Assembly (NCBI GenBank): GCA_964057225.1
Contig: OZ059895.1
Span: forward strand, 17,265,688 to 17,329,687
Direction of reading: 5' to 3'
Length of the DNA stretch: 64,000 nt
From: Auanema rhodensis
Lineage: Eukaryota; Nematoda; Chromadorea; Rhabditida; Rhabditidae
Shown here: piece after piece, positions 24,881 to 37,139 of the stretch
Position numbering within the stretch: position 1 is the stretch's first letter
How the letters are laid out: every line of letters begins with the position of its first letter
Notes under the pieces: model-generated
What the model was told of the DNA's origin: nothing
Database searches by the model: none
The model's input: only the letters and a program-made list of their open reading frames with translations
Position numbers and translations under genes: made by a program

Positions 24881-27800
24881 TATATTCTTCTCTACTTACC
24901 CTCTTAACTTATCTTCTCTCTATCTTGTAATGCTCTTCCTTCAACACCCCCACAACCTCCTCCCCCTTTAAAACTTTGGAAATAAAACACAATTAAAACG
25001 AATGAGGGGCTGACTACCTGAAGATGTACAATAGAAATATTATATTAAACTGAAAGAGATATATCATTATTCGTTTTCAAGGATCTTCATAGATAGTAAT
25101 TCATAAAAGTGGAAGCAGATGTGTTTGTAATCAATGGTTGAATTGATGATGAATATAAAATACTGGGAATCGTAGAACAGTAATACAGTATTCTTTTAAG
25201 AAAGTGGATTTTTACTTTTTTTGTTGTCACTTGATCTATCTCTCTCTCTTTCTCTCTCTATATATTTCTCTCTCTCTCTCTTTCTCCTTCTCTGTCTTTC
25301 TCTTCATCCCTCTCTTTCTCTCTTTCTTTTCACTTTCTTTCTAAGTGTTTTTTCTTTGGAAATCGTTTGTCTCTGAAATTTTTTTTTCATTCAGTATAAG
25401 GGAATTTATTTATTGGAATTGATGTTATCATCATGATCATCATATGAAGAAGAAGAAGAAATAGTTTATTTGAAATGTGTGCCGTTGTTCCGATGCTACA
25501 GTTTCATATGAAAGATTTTCAATGAAGTGTAAGAAATATTCTAAAAGGAATGATTGAACTTTGATAGTTTTCAAGTTTATTATTGAACTGATAGTTGTGA
25601 CCCTTTCTTTTTGATCTTTTCTTTCAAAGAAAAAGAAATAAGATGATAGAATGGTTTAAGATTTGATAATCAACTCTCTTTCATCTCCGGAACATTAGAG
25701 ATGAAGGTTGAATTTTTGATTTCTTGACTGAAATGGATACACTTCGTCTCCGTCGTCGTCTCTTCTTATTATTGTTCTAACACATAAACTAAAAAATTTG
25801 GCTTTTTGCAGCTTTAATAGTAATGACAAAAGAACTGGGATAAGAGTTGGATACGAGTTGTAGAGGGTCTTGGTCGTAGTTCATCGTGGTCTACGGCGCT
25901 GTCGATATAGTCTGAGGAGAGCGAATAGAAAGTCGAAAACAAAAAGTGCATCTGAGGCCTCAGCAGCACAGCTGTTGAGCTAGCTGACAAGTAAACGTTG
26001 ACATGAAGGAGGATTCCATGAATTCGACGACAATGTCGACGTGGACAAGGAAGAAGACGGAGGTGGTTGAGAGGACAAAGTGGAGGAGAAGAAGCGAGAA
26101 GTTCAAAGAGTATTTTCTGACTAAGAGAGTAAACCAAAAAATAACAAAGCATTGAGAAAGGGAGGGAGAGAAAAAGGAAGAAGAAGAGAATCGAGAATTG
26201 AAGAGTAAAACGAATATAAAGGAAATCAGTTAAAGTAAAGTAAAACTCTGTCCGGCTTATGTGTGCCAATGTCTGTGTATTCAGCTTATTATATTTATTT
26301 TTTCTTTTTCCTAAAAAATAAAAAAAATTCCAGTCTGAAAATCTATAACAAACAGAAAATCAATGAAGATGACGTGACAGAATAAAAATTCTGTTAATAT
26401 TCTTGGAACGATTCCAAAAATTTCTAAGAGTACACATGACCGAGATGTATTCAGATGATGCAATGTGTGCGAAAAAATTTGAAAAAGGTTTCATTCTACA
26501 CCAAGCCAACTTTCTAATCAGAATTTTAGTTCAGAGGGAAACACAAAAATTACAGTTAGAATCTGAAGCAAAAGCTGAACAAAGAACGAATTGCAGCAAG
26601 ACAACAGTTCGAAGGTTGTAGCATGCATCACTATGCAAAGCTTATGACAATACTAGAAACAATGATTTTTCTTCAAGATATTGCATGATCTCGAAAAACT
26701 TTGTCCCCAACTTGAACGGAAAATTGTGAAACTTTCCAGTTTTTTTTATTTTTTTCATCTGATTGTACAGAACAAGCATTATACAGTTTAAATTTTTTGC
26801 ATAATATTAATTCCGTTTTGGATCAAAGACAAAGCCAAACTAGTTTTACGGGAATATTTGAACAAAATAAAAAAAACATCAAATTCAAAGTTGAATATGC
26901 AAAATTGTCCTAACAGAGAAAAAAAATGTAAAAATCTGAAACAAACACAATAGAGAATTTGATGCTGAAAATTGGTGAAAGGTAATTATAGCATTATAAT
27001 CTAAAAAATATATAAATTGAATACATCTAGTAACTTCTATAAAATAATTTTTATTCATATAAAGTTATATTTTTTATCATTTATATAGATTTTATAATTT
27101 AAATTTACATTTGTAGATTTTACAACAAATAAATGCTGTGAAAAAGGAAGTAAATGCCCCGATTACCAAGAAAAAAAGATGGAAAAGAGAGTTTTGAATA
27201 TGTAGATAAAATATGAGCAAAAAGCTTATATGTAAATACATATGAGTTTTACAATAATTAATAATTAATTCTTAGGAATGTTCTTCAGAATTTTCAACAT
27301 TTCCTTTCTTTCATACTGTTTTTGAAAGATTTTATTCGAAATATCAATTCGGTTTGTTGGAACTAATTACTGTAAATTGACTTATATTCTCCGGCGGCTT
27401 CCCCCCCCCTCTCTCAATCATACGATGATGATGATCTTTTCACCTTTTCTGTGTATTTGGGCAAGAATTGTAATAAAAACTGCTAATAGTCTTCTTTATC
27501 AATACAAGAAAAAGATAGTACACTGTGAAATGTATGCGGAAAACGTGGACAAATGGAGAAATAGGGATAAAGCAAGATGGAGAGAGGAGAATTGAGAGAG
27601 AGATTGAATTTTTTTTATAATTCTCACATTTTTGAATACATAAAATGTATTTTCTGCACCTATTTTGAGTATTTTCTCATTATGTATTCAAATGGTTTTT
27701 GTTCGATCAACTTTTCATGTCACTTTATCAGGATAATCTTCATATTAATCAAAATCATCGGATTATTGTCGAAATGTTTCTTTGATTTACTGTCGTGCTC

Positions 27801-28500
27801 TACCTCATACTCCCCCCTTCTCTTTCTCTCGACTGTTTTTTTCTCTTAATCTTCTTCTCCTTCTAATACCTAAATCTCTCTCTTTAATAATTTCTGTTCA
27901 TTTAAAATTATCTAAAAAAAAAGTGAGAAAACTATTTTACGATGGTGATTTTGATAGAACAATGTGCATTTAAGCTGTTTTAACATAAAGTATGATGAGA
28001 AATCATTTGAATAATTGGTAATCTCTCTCTTTTTTAAATTCTCATACTTAAGATCTATTTTTAGTTTTTCGTTATAATTGGGTGAGAATACCTGATTTGA
28101 GGATAAACTTTTATTGAATTTATTATAATAATTCCTTATGAAAGTATTATGAAAATGAGTTTATTAAGATGCTAAGTAGTAAAAAAAAGATGATTTTTCT
28201 AAAATTAAACTAAAAAAAACAGCGTTTAAAGTAAACCAGTGTCTTATAATTTATTTTGAAGACCAAAAAACCGAACTCCATTAAAGGTCCACCCACCCTC
28301 TGGCAATCCTCGTAATCTTTCTCATCGTCTCTATCAGTCTAACTACTCTCTTATCATTTATGATATGCTTTGTTTTTCTCTCGTTCTCTTTTTCTCTCAA
28401 CCTTTCTCTCTCTCGTTCCCTTTAAAAGATTTGGAAGAGAAATGCCATAACTCGGGTTGTTGAAACCTGTTGTTGTACTGATAATCATTCCGTGATCAGA

Positions 28501-31015
28501 ATGCCTACTGAAAGGTACGTTTGAATTTTTGTCCTCCAAAAAACAGAATATTTTCTGGATTGATTCCAGATTCTGATTTTTTGAAAGAGAATCAATTGTC
28601 CATTTACTTATTCTTATTCTTATATTCAACTTCTAATTGATTATATATTACAGTTGTTATGGCATTGGCCGAAATGAAGGTGATCCGTCTGCGGATCTGC
28701 ATTTCAAAAATCGCACAAGATTTATCATGTTAACACTAGTAACATTATGCTTATCTATCTGTCAAAGTAATGTTTTAACACTCAATTTTACAATTATTTG
28801 TATGGCGGGAGCGCCATTACCTATTAATCTATATAACGAATCTGGAAATATATTCGAATATGAAAATGGAACTTATTACGAGGTCAGTTCTTACGATCGT
28901 GTCATTCATGCAGCATTACTTACTGAAATGCTATTTCAATTATCTGCTATGATTGAAAAATAAACATAAGAATACATGTTATAGCAAGGAATATCCAGAC
29001 TAGCCGACTACGAATATGATATGATGAATCGACCGTATGTATATACGCCATCTCAAAAGAACATGCTTTTTTCCTTTGTTGCCGTTGGAGCCATGGTTGC
29101 CGTCTACCCCTGTATGATATTAATACAGGTATTGTTTTATTTATGAATTTTGTTTGTGGCTTTCTGTGTCATCATAATCATCCTGTTCGCATCAAGGCTT
29201 ATACACATCATTCTCGTGGTTCCCAATATCATTATCAATGTACTCATAGCAGACCGAAAGCATTCTTTCATCGTTGAACTTTACTCGTTCAGTATACTGT
29301 AATGCATTATTGTATGTCTTCAGAAATTTGGCACCCGAAGTATTGTAACAATCTTTGGCTTCTTTTCGGCTATTTGTACAGCCCTTGTTCCACTGTGCGC
29401 CGATTTAGGATATGTTTATTTAGTAATTATCCGATTTCTTCAAGTAAGATAGTTAAAATAGAAAGTTGATAATGTGATTTTCAATATTCAGGGAACAGGA
29501 TTATCTCCTGGTTTTACCTTGATTGGTATTTTCACTTTACAATGGTCTATGAAAAAGCAGAACGCTATTTTCATAGCAGTATTGACATGCTTCTTCCAGG
29601 TAAACCATGTGTTCGTCTCTTCAATGAATGTTTTAATGCTGGAAAAAGTTGTTTCAAGGAAAATTATTGAAAAATGTTTAGATTGGTCCTATCTTTACTA
29701 TGCCAGTCTCAGGAGCTTTATGTACATCTTCACTTGGTTGGCAATCAGTATACTATTTACATGCTGTTGTTACCTGTATTTTATATATTATGTTTTTATA
29801 TTTTTATAGGTACAATTATGAAATATTGTCAATTCTATTATATAATTGGCATTTCAGAGAATTACCACGTGAACATCGTTTCGTGTCCGATAAAGAAATT
29901 GACCGTATCAAGAGAATGAAGGGAGATACCACAAAACGCGAGCCAATACCTTTAAAGGTAAAAATATTCTGCATTGAACATCTTCAGAAATAAACATATA
30001 TATTACAGGCCATGCTTACATCCCCTGCAATCTGGTGTTGTTGGGCATCCGCCATTGGAAATTTTATAGGAATTCAATTAACTATGCAGTTTTCCCCAAT
30101 ATTTCTTAATCGAGTCATGGGTTATCCTGTTGAGCAGACAGGTCTTTTTAGTGCAATTCCACAGGTATTTTTATATGATGTTTTTGCAATGTTAATTTTG
30201 AAAACTTATCAGATTGTAACATTCTTTTTGAAATTAGTAGCTGGTGTATTATCTGATAAACTGACATGTTGTTCACCTGTGCTTTCCGTCAAAATATTCA
30301 ATATGCTGGCGATAGGAGGCATGGGGATATTCTTTTTTATTCTAGCTTTTATTCCAACGTAAGTTTAGAAACAAAGTTATTAAATTGCAGAATACATTAT
30401 GCACATCGAACAGGTAATTATTTTATATTTCAGATCGTTACCCCTATTAGCGTTAATAATTCTGATCATATGTACTAGTATTGTTGGATTCAATTGCGGA
30501 GCTTTCTTCAAGAGTTCAGCTATTGTAGCAGCGTAAGTTCTTTATAGATAAATGATTTTATTTTTCAATTGAAGACAACATAATCACTTCGTGATGGGTG
30601 TCAACTCATTTATCAATTGTGCTTGTGCACTACTTGCTCCGGTTATTGTTAATATATTTGTGGCAAATGATACTTGGGATGAATGGTGGTATGTATACAC
30701 ATATAAGTACTTGATATCAATTGTCTTGAAGGTGGGTCTGGATGGTACATGGAGTTATCCTGACCATCGTCAACATTATCTTCCTTATATTTGGAAAAGG
30801 TGAAGCAGCTGAATGGACAAAATCAGCAGCCAATCGAATTACATCCACTCCACAGCCAGCTTCTCCAAATGTAATTTTTCTTTCCGTAGGAAAAAAATAA
30901 CTATTCGAATCATTTTCAGTCAAACTCATCTTTTCCGAAGAATGCGAATCGCATAACTCAAAATCGTATACATCCAGAGTCTTTAGGCTTACCTAAGTAT
31001 GATCAACACCATTGA
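28501..31015 (+). CDS. SLC17-family (sialin/VGLUT-like) anion transporter, 13 exons
   Basis: Major facilitator protein of the SLC17 family, which moves organic anions (sialic acid, glutamate, urate, phosphate) across lysosomal, vesicular or plasma membranes. Substrate cannot be read from sequence. Exons inferred: 28501-28514, 28654-28882, 28985-29128, 29324-29443, 29492-29599, 29682-29809, 29858-29957, 30009-30164, 30213-30358, 30434-30532, 30575-30688, 30732-30870 and 30920-31015. All phases agree and give 530 residues, the usual family length. Supporting segments include VTLCLSICQSNVLTLNFTII (TM1), a luminal loop with N-glycosylation sequons near residues 66 and 76, AVGAMVAVYP, RFLQGTGLSPGFTLIG, IGPIFTMPVSGALCTSSLGW, EHRFVSDKEI in the central loop, and AAQHNHFVMGVNSF. 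The start ATG at 28501 lies in a 14-nt first coding exon with donor AAAG/GTACGT. An earlier exon cannot be excluded. The acceptors at 30574 and 30731 (GAAG) are weak. Confidence 0.88.
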
Positions 31016-31275
31016 ATGTATCTATCCAGATCCATTTAGGGACCGCTTAAATTGCCATGAAAGCCCTCAAAACATGAAGCGTATAGTAGAAAAAGTTCAA
31101 CATTTCTAGACAAAACTTTATTTAAATATAGAACATATATCAAACATTTTAATTGAACCAGCTATTAAACTATGTATAAATTAATTATTATTCAATATCA
31201 TTATCTATTACTCAAAGTACTTCAATGAAATAAAACTGTTACAAGTTAAGAGTTCAAAACAATTACCGATCTTTC
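31016..31275 (+). other. 3' UTR of the SLC17 gene and gap to the tRNA array
   Basis: AT-rich, no coding sequence. It contains the poly(A) signal at 31229-31234. The first recognisable piece of the tandem unit begins only about 45 bp after that signal. Confidence 0.7.
31229..31234 (+). terminator. AATAAA poly(A) signal of the SLC17 gene
   Basis: Canonical AATAAA about 215 bp after the stop codon, on the coding strand and just before the tRNA satellite. Confidence 0.7.
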
Positions 31276-31396
31276 TTCTCAGAGCTTTTACTTCAGGTTA
31301 CATCTTCTCTCGAATGAAATATTTCAATTCAATATGTACACGCAATGTTGAAAGTGACTAAGAGATTATAATCGACAAATGAAAATAAATTATCAA

Positions 31397-31468
31397 GCCT
31401 CATTGGCTCAGGGGCAGAGCGTCTGTCTAGTAAACAGAAGGTCGCTGGTTCGATTCCAGCATGAGGCA
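31397..31468 (+). tRNA. tRNA-Thr (AGT), unit 1
   Basis: Reference copy, 72 nt. The acceptor stem GCCTCAT/ATGAGGC pairs over all 7 bp. The D stem is GCTC/GAGC, the anticodon stem TCTGT/ACAGA with loop CTAGTAA (anticodon AGT, read as IGU, threonine), and the T stem GCTGG/CCAGC with loop TTCGATT. The A box TGGCTCAGGGG and B box GGTTCGATTCC match the Pol III consensus. TCGTTTT follows. CCA is not encoded. It appears intact. Confidence 0.93.
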
Positions 31469-33683
31469 TCGTTTTAGACTTTTTCAAACTATTTTGAGGA
31501 TTAATTCGTGCTTCTTGAAGCTTTTACTTCAGGTTACATCTTCTCTTATTCATTCAAATGAAATATTTCTATTGAATATGTACACGCATTGTTGAAAGTG
31601 ACTAAGAGATTATTATGGACAAATGAAAATAACTTATCAAGCCTCATTGGCTCAGGGGCAGAGCGTCTGTCTAGTAAACATTCCAGCTTGAGGCATCTTT
31701 TTAGACTTTCTCAAACTATTTTGAGGTAAAATTCGTGCTTCTTGAAGCTTTTACTTCAGGTTACATCTTCTCTTATTCATTCAAATGAAATATTTCTATT
31801 GAATATGTACACGCATTGTTGAAATTGACTAAGAGATTATTATGGACAAATGAAAATAACTTATCAAGCCTCATTGGCTCAGGGGCAGAGCGTCTGTCTA
31901 GTAAACATTCCAGCTTGAGGCATCTTTTTAGACTTTCTCAAACTATTTTGAGGTAAAATTCGTGCTTCTTGAAGCTTTTACTTCAGGTTACATCTTCTCT
32001 TATTCATTCAAATGAAATCTTTATGTTCAATATGTACACGCATTGTTGAAAGTGACAAAGTGATTATAATCGAGAAATGAAAACAACTTATCAAGCCTCA
32101 TTGGCTCAGGGGCAGAGCGTCTGTCTAGTAAACATTCCAGCTTGAGGCATCTTTTTAGACTTTCTCAAACTATTTTGAGGTATAATTCGTGCTTCTTGAA
32201 GCTTTTACTTCAGGTTACATCTTCTCTTATTCATTCAAATGAAATCTTTATGTTCAATATGTACACGCATTGTTGAAAGTGACAAAGTGATTATAATCGA
32301 GAAATGAAAACAACTTATCAAGCCTCATTGGCTCAGGGGCAGAGCGTCTGTCTAGTAAACATTCCAGCTTGAGGCATCTTTTTAGACTTTCTCAAACTGT
32401 TTGGAGGATCCATTTGTGCTTCTTGAAACTTTTGCTTCAGATTATATCTTCTCTTATTCATTCAAATGAAATATTTGAATTCAATATGTACACGCATTGT
32501 TGAAAGTGACAAAGATATTATAATCGACAAATGAAAACAACTTATCAAGCCTCATTGGCTCAGGGGCAGAGCGTCTGTCTAGTAAACATTCCAGCTTGAG
32601 GCATCTTTTTAGACTTTCTCAAACTATTTTGAGGATTAATTCGTTCTTCTTGAAACTTTTGCTTCAGATTATATCTTCTCTTATTCATTCAAATGAAATA
32701 TTTGAATTCAATATGTACACGCATTGTTGAAAGTGACAAAGTGATTATAATCGAGAAATGAAAACAACTTATCAAGCCTCATTGGCTCAGGGGCAGAGCG
32801 TCTGTCTAGTAAACATTCCAGCTTGAGGCATCTTTTTAGACTTTCTCAAACTGTTTGGAGGATCCATTTGTGCTTCTTGAAACTTTTGCTTCAGATTATA
32901 TCTTCTCTTATTCATTCAAATGAAATCTTTATGTTCAATATGTACACGCATTGTTGAAAGTGACAAAGTGATTATAATCGAGAAATGAAAACAACTTATC
33001 AAGCCTCATTGGCTCAGGGGCAGAGCGTCTGTCTAGTAAACATTCCAGCTTGAGGCATCTTTTTAGACTTTCTCAAACTATTTTGAGGATTAATTCGTTC
33101 TTCTTGAAGCTTTTACTTCAGGTTACATCTTCTCTTATTCATTCGAATGAAATATTTGAATTCAATATGTACACGCATTGTTGAAAGTGACAAAGTGATT
33201 ATAATCGAGAAATGAAAATAACTTATCAAGCCTCATTGGCTCAGGGGCAGAGCGTCTGTCTAGTAAACATTCCAGCTTGAGGCATCGTTTTAGACTTTTT
33301 CAAACTATTTTTAGGATTAATTCGTGCTTCTTGAAGCTTTTACTTCAGGTTACATCTTCTCTTATTCATTCAAATGAAATGTTTCTATTGAATATGTACA
33401 CGCATTGTTGAAAGTGACAAAGTGATTATAATCGAGAAATGAAAATAACTTATCAAGCCTCATTGGCTCAGGGGCAGAGCGTCTGTCTAGTAAACATTCC
33501 AGCTTGAGGCATCGTTTTAGACTTTTTCAAACTATTTTTAGGATTCATTCGTGCTTCTCGAAGCTTTTACTTCAGGTTACATCTTCTCTTATTCATTCGA
33601 ATGAAATGTTTCAATTGAATATGTACACGCATTGTTAAAAGTGACTAAGAGATTATAATCGAGAAATGAGAATAACTTATTAA

Positions 33684-33755
33684 GCCTCATTGGCTCAGGG
33701 GCAGAGCGTCTGTCTAGTAAACAGAAGGTCGCTGGTTCGATTCCAGCATGAGGCA
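33684..33755 (+). tRNA. tRNA-Thr (AGT), unit 11
   Basis: Full copy, consensus sequence. It is the first full copy after nine consecutive 17-bp-deleted ones. Confidence 0.9.
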
Positions 33756-33927
33756 TCGTTTTAGACTTTTTCAAACTATTTTGAGGGTTAATTCGTGCTT
33801 CTTGAAGCTTTTACTTCAGGTTACATCTTCTCTTATTCATTCAAATGAAATATTTGAATTCAATATGTACAGGTATCCTTGAAAGTGGCGCAGAGATTAT
33901 AATCGAGAAATGAAAACAATTTATCAA

Positions 33928-33999
33928 GCCTCATTGGCTCAGGGGCAGAGCGTCTGTCTAGTAAACAGAAGGTCGCTGGTTCGATTCCAGCATGAGGCA
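33928..33999 (+). tRNA. tRNA-Thr (AGT), unit 12
   Basis: Full copy, consensus sequence, followed by TCTTTTT. Confidence 0.9.
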
Positions 34000-34171
34000 T
34001 CTTTTTAGACTTTCTCAAACTATTTTTAGGATTCATTCGTGCTTCTTGAAGCTTTTACTTCAGGTTACATCTTCTCTTATTCATTCAAATGAAATGTTTC
34101 AATTGAATATGTACACGTATCCTTGAAAGTGGTGCAGCGATTATAATCGAGAAATGAAAACAATTTATCAA

Positions 34172-34243
34172 GCCTCATTGGCTCAGGGGCAGAGCGTCTG
34201 TCTAGTAAACAGAAGGTCGCTGGTTCGATTCCAGCATGAGGCA
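34172..34243 (+). tRNA. tRNA-Thr (AGT), unit 13
   Basis: Full copy, consensus sequence. The spacer before it carries a CCTTGAAAGTGGTGCAG variant shared with units 15 and 21. Confidence 0.9.
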
Positions 34244-34642
34244 TCTTTTTAGACTTTCTCAAACTATTTTGAGGTATAATTCGTGCTTCTTGAAGCTTTT
34301 ACTTCAGGTTACATCTTCTCTTATTCATTCAAATGAAATCTTTATGTTCAATATGTACACGCATTGTTGAAAGTGACAAAGTGATTATAATCGAGAAATG
34401 AAAACAACTTATCAAGCCTCATTGGCTCAGGGGCAGAGCGTCTGTCTAGTAAACATTCCAGCTTGAGGCATCTTTTTAGACTTTCTCAAACTATTTTTAG
34501 GATTCATTCGTGCTTCTTGAAGCTTTTACTTCAGGTTACATCTTCTCTTATTCATTCAAATGAAATGTTTCAATTGAATATGTACACGTATCCTTGAAAG
34601 TGGTGCAGCGATTATAATCGAGAAATGAAAACAATTTATCAA

Positions 34643-34714
34643 GCCTCATTGGCTCAGGGGCAGAGCGTCTGTCTAGTAAACAGAAGGTCGCTGGTTCGAT
34701 TCCAGCATGAGGCA
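34643..34714 (+). tRNA. tRNA-Thr (AGT), unit 15
   Basis: Full copy, consensus sequence. It sits 471 bp after unit 13 with the same spacer variant, a two-unit duplication. Confidence 0.9.
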
Positions 34715-35113
34715 TCTTTTTAGACTTTCTCAAACTATTTTGAGGTATAATTCGTGCTTCTTGAAGCTTTTACTTCAGGTTACATCTTCTCTTATTCATT
34801 CAAATGAAATCTTTATGTTCAATATGTACACGCATTGTTGAAAGTGACAAAGTGATTATAATCGAGAAATGAAAACAACTTATCAAGCCTCATTGGCTCA
34901 GGGGCAGAGCGTCTGTCTAGTAAACATTCCAGCTTGAGGCATCTTTTTAGACTTTCTCAAACTGTTTGGAGGATCCATTTGTGCTTCTTGAAACTTTTGC
35001 TTCAGATTATATCTTCTCTTATTCATTCAAATGAAATATTTGAATTCAATATGTACACGCATTGTTGAAAGTGACAAAGATATTATAATCGAGAAATGAA
35101 AACAATTTATCAA

Positions 35114-35185
35114 GCCTCATTGGCTCAGGGGCAGAGCGTCTGTCTAGTAAACAGAAGGTCGCTGGTTCGATTCCAGCATGAGGCA
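35114..35185 (+). tRNA. tRNA-Thr (AGT), unit 17
   Basis: Full copy, consensus sequence, again 471 bp after the previous full copy. Confidence 0.9.
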
Positions 35186-35811
35186 TCTTTTTAGACTTTC
35201 TCAAACTATTTTGAGGTATAATTCGTGCTTCTTGAAGCTTTTACTTCAGGTTACATCTTCTCTTATTCATTCAAATGAAATCTTTATGTTCAATATGTAC
35301 ACGCATTGTTGAAAGTGACAAAGTGATTATAATCGAGAAATGAAAACAACTTATCAAGCCTCATTGGCTCAGGGGCAGAGCGTCTGTCTAGTAAACATTC
35401 CAGCTTGAGGCATCTTTTTAGACTTTCTCAAACTGTTTGGAGGATCCATTTGTGCTTCTTGAAACTTTTGCTTCAGATTATATCTTCTCTTATTCATTCA
35501 AATGAAATATTTGAATTCAATATGTACACGCATTGTTGAAAGTGACAAAGATATTATAATCGACAAATGAAATCAATTTATCAAGCCTCATTGGCTCAGG
35601 GGCAGAGCGTCTGTCTAGTAAACATTCCAGCTTGAGGCATCTTTTTAGACTTTCTCAAACTATTTTGAGGTATAATTCGTGCTTCTAGAAGCTTTTACTT
35701 CAGGTTACATCTTCTCTTATTCATTCGAAAGAAATATTTTACTTCAATATGGAGCAGTATTGTTAAAAGTGACTAAGAGATTATAATCGAGAAATGAGAA
35801 TAACTTATCAA

Positions 35812-35883
35812 GCCTCATTGGCTCAGGGGCAGAGCGTCTGTCTAGTAAACAGAAGGTCGCTGGTTCGATTCCAGCTTGAGGCA
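35812..35883 (+). tRNA. tRNA-Thr (AGT), unit 20, acceptor-stem variant
   Basis: Full length, but the 3' acceptor strand reads TTGAGGC, so the last acceptor pair is T-T. This variant is otherwise typical of the 17-bp-deleted class, so the copy looks recombinant. Confidence 0.7.
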
Positions 35884-36055
35884 TCTTTTTAGACTTTCTC
35901 AAACTATTTTTAGGATTCATTCGTGCTTCTTGAAGCTTTTACTTCAGGTTACATCTTCTCTTATTCATTCAAATGAAATGTTTCAATTGAATATGTACAC
36001 GTATCCTTGAAAGTGGTGCAGCGATTATAATCGAGAAATGAAAACAATTTATCAA

Positions 36056-36127
36056 GCCTCATTGGCTCAGGGGCAGAGCGTCTGTCTAGTAAACAGAAGG
36101 TCGCTGGTTCGATTCCAGCATGAGGCA
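36056..36127 (+). tRNA. tRNA-Thr (AGT), unit 21
   Basis: Full copy, consensus sequence. Confidence 0.9.
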
Positions 36128-36524
36128 TCGTTTTAGACTTTTTCAAACTATTTTGAGGATTAATTCGTGCTTCTTGAAGCTTTTACTTCAGGTTACATCT
36201 TCTCTTATTCATTCGAATGAAATATTTTACTTCAATACGGAGCAGTATTGTTAAAAGTGACAAAGTGATTATTATCGACAAATGAAAACAACTTATCAAG
36301 CCTCATTGGCTCAGGGGCAGAGCGTCTGTCTAGTCGATTCCAGCATGAGGCATCGTTTTAGACTTTCTCAAACTGTTTTGAGGATTCATTCGTGCTTCTT
36401 GAAGCTTTTACTTCAGGTTACATCTACTCTTATTCATTCGAATGAAATATTTTACTTCAATACGGAGCAGTATTGTTAAAAGTGACTAAGAGATTATTAT
36501 CGACAAATGAAAACAACTTATCAA

Positions 36525-36596
36525 GCCTCATTGGCTCAGGGGCAGAGCGTCTGTCTAGTAAACAGAAGGTCGCTGGTTCGATTCCAGCATGAGGCA
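36525..36596 (+). tRNA. tRNA-Thr (AGT), unit 23
   Basis: Full copy, consensus sequence, and the last full copy before the BEL/Pao insertion. Confidence 0.9.
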
Positions 36597-37139
36597 TCGT
36601 TTTAGACTTTTTCAAACTGTTTTGAGGATTAATTCGTGCTTCTTGAAGCTTTTACTTCAGGTTACATCTTCTCTTATTCATTCAAATGGAATGTTTCAAT
36701 TGAATATGTACACGCATTGTTGACAGTGACTAAGAGATTATTATCGACAAATGAAAATAACTTATCAAGCCTCATTGGCTCAGGGGCAGAGCGTCTGTCT
36801 AGTAAACATTCCAGCGTGAGGCATCTTTTTAGACTTTCTCAAACTATTTTGAGGATTAATTCGTGCTTCTTGAAGCTTTTACTTCAGGTTACATCTTCTC
36901 TTATTCATTCGAATGAAATATTTTACTTCAATACGGAGCAGTATTGTTAAAAGTGACAAAGTGATTATTATCGACAAATGAAAACAACTTATCAAGCCTC
37001 ATTGGCTCAGGGGCAGAGCGTCTGTCTAGTAAACATTCCAGCTTGAGGCATCTTTTTAGACTTTCTCAAACTATTTTTAGGATTCATTCGTGCTTCTCGA
37101 AGCTTTTACTTCAGGTTACATCTTCTCTTATTCATTCGA

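Larger units (their letters stand above)
16200..28500. other. Microsatellite-rich intergenic region without recognised genes
   Basis: About 12 kb of AT-rich sequence with no translation I can recognise on either strand. It is full of simple-sequence tracts, listed separately. Long purine-rich stretches (for example 18140-18530, 21170-21310) alternate with pyrimidine-rich ones (for example 21600-22080, 24790-24900). Open frames of 60-150 codons are low-complexity translations of these tracts. Small exons of an unrecognised gene cannot be excluded. Confidence 0.6.

Noticed and set aside
25814..26269. 151-codon - strand ORF
   Set aside because: Hydrophobic and basic low-complexity content, no domain, no splice context or neighbours supporting a gene.
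28637..28963. SLC17 first exon taken as an ORF starting at 28637
   Set aside because: The codon at 28637 is TTG and lies in the intron. The acceptor at 28653 and the upstream mini-exon with ATG at 28501 give a consistent phase.
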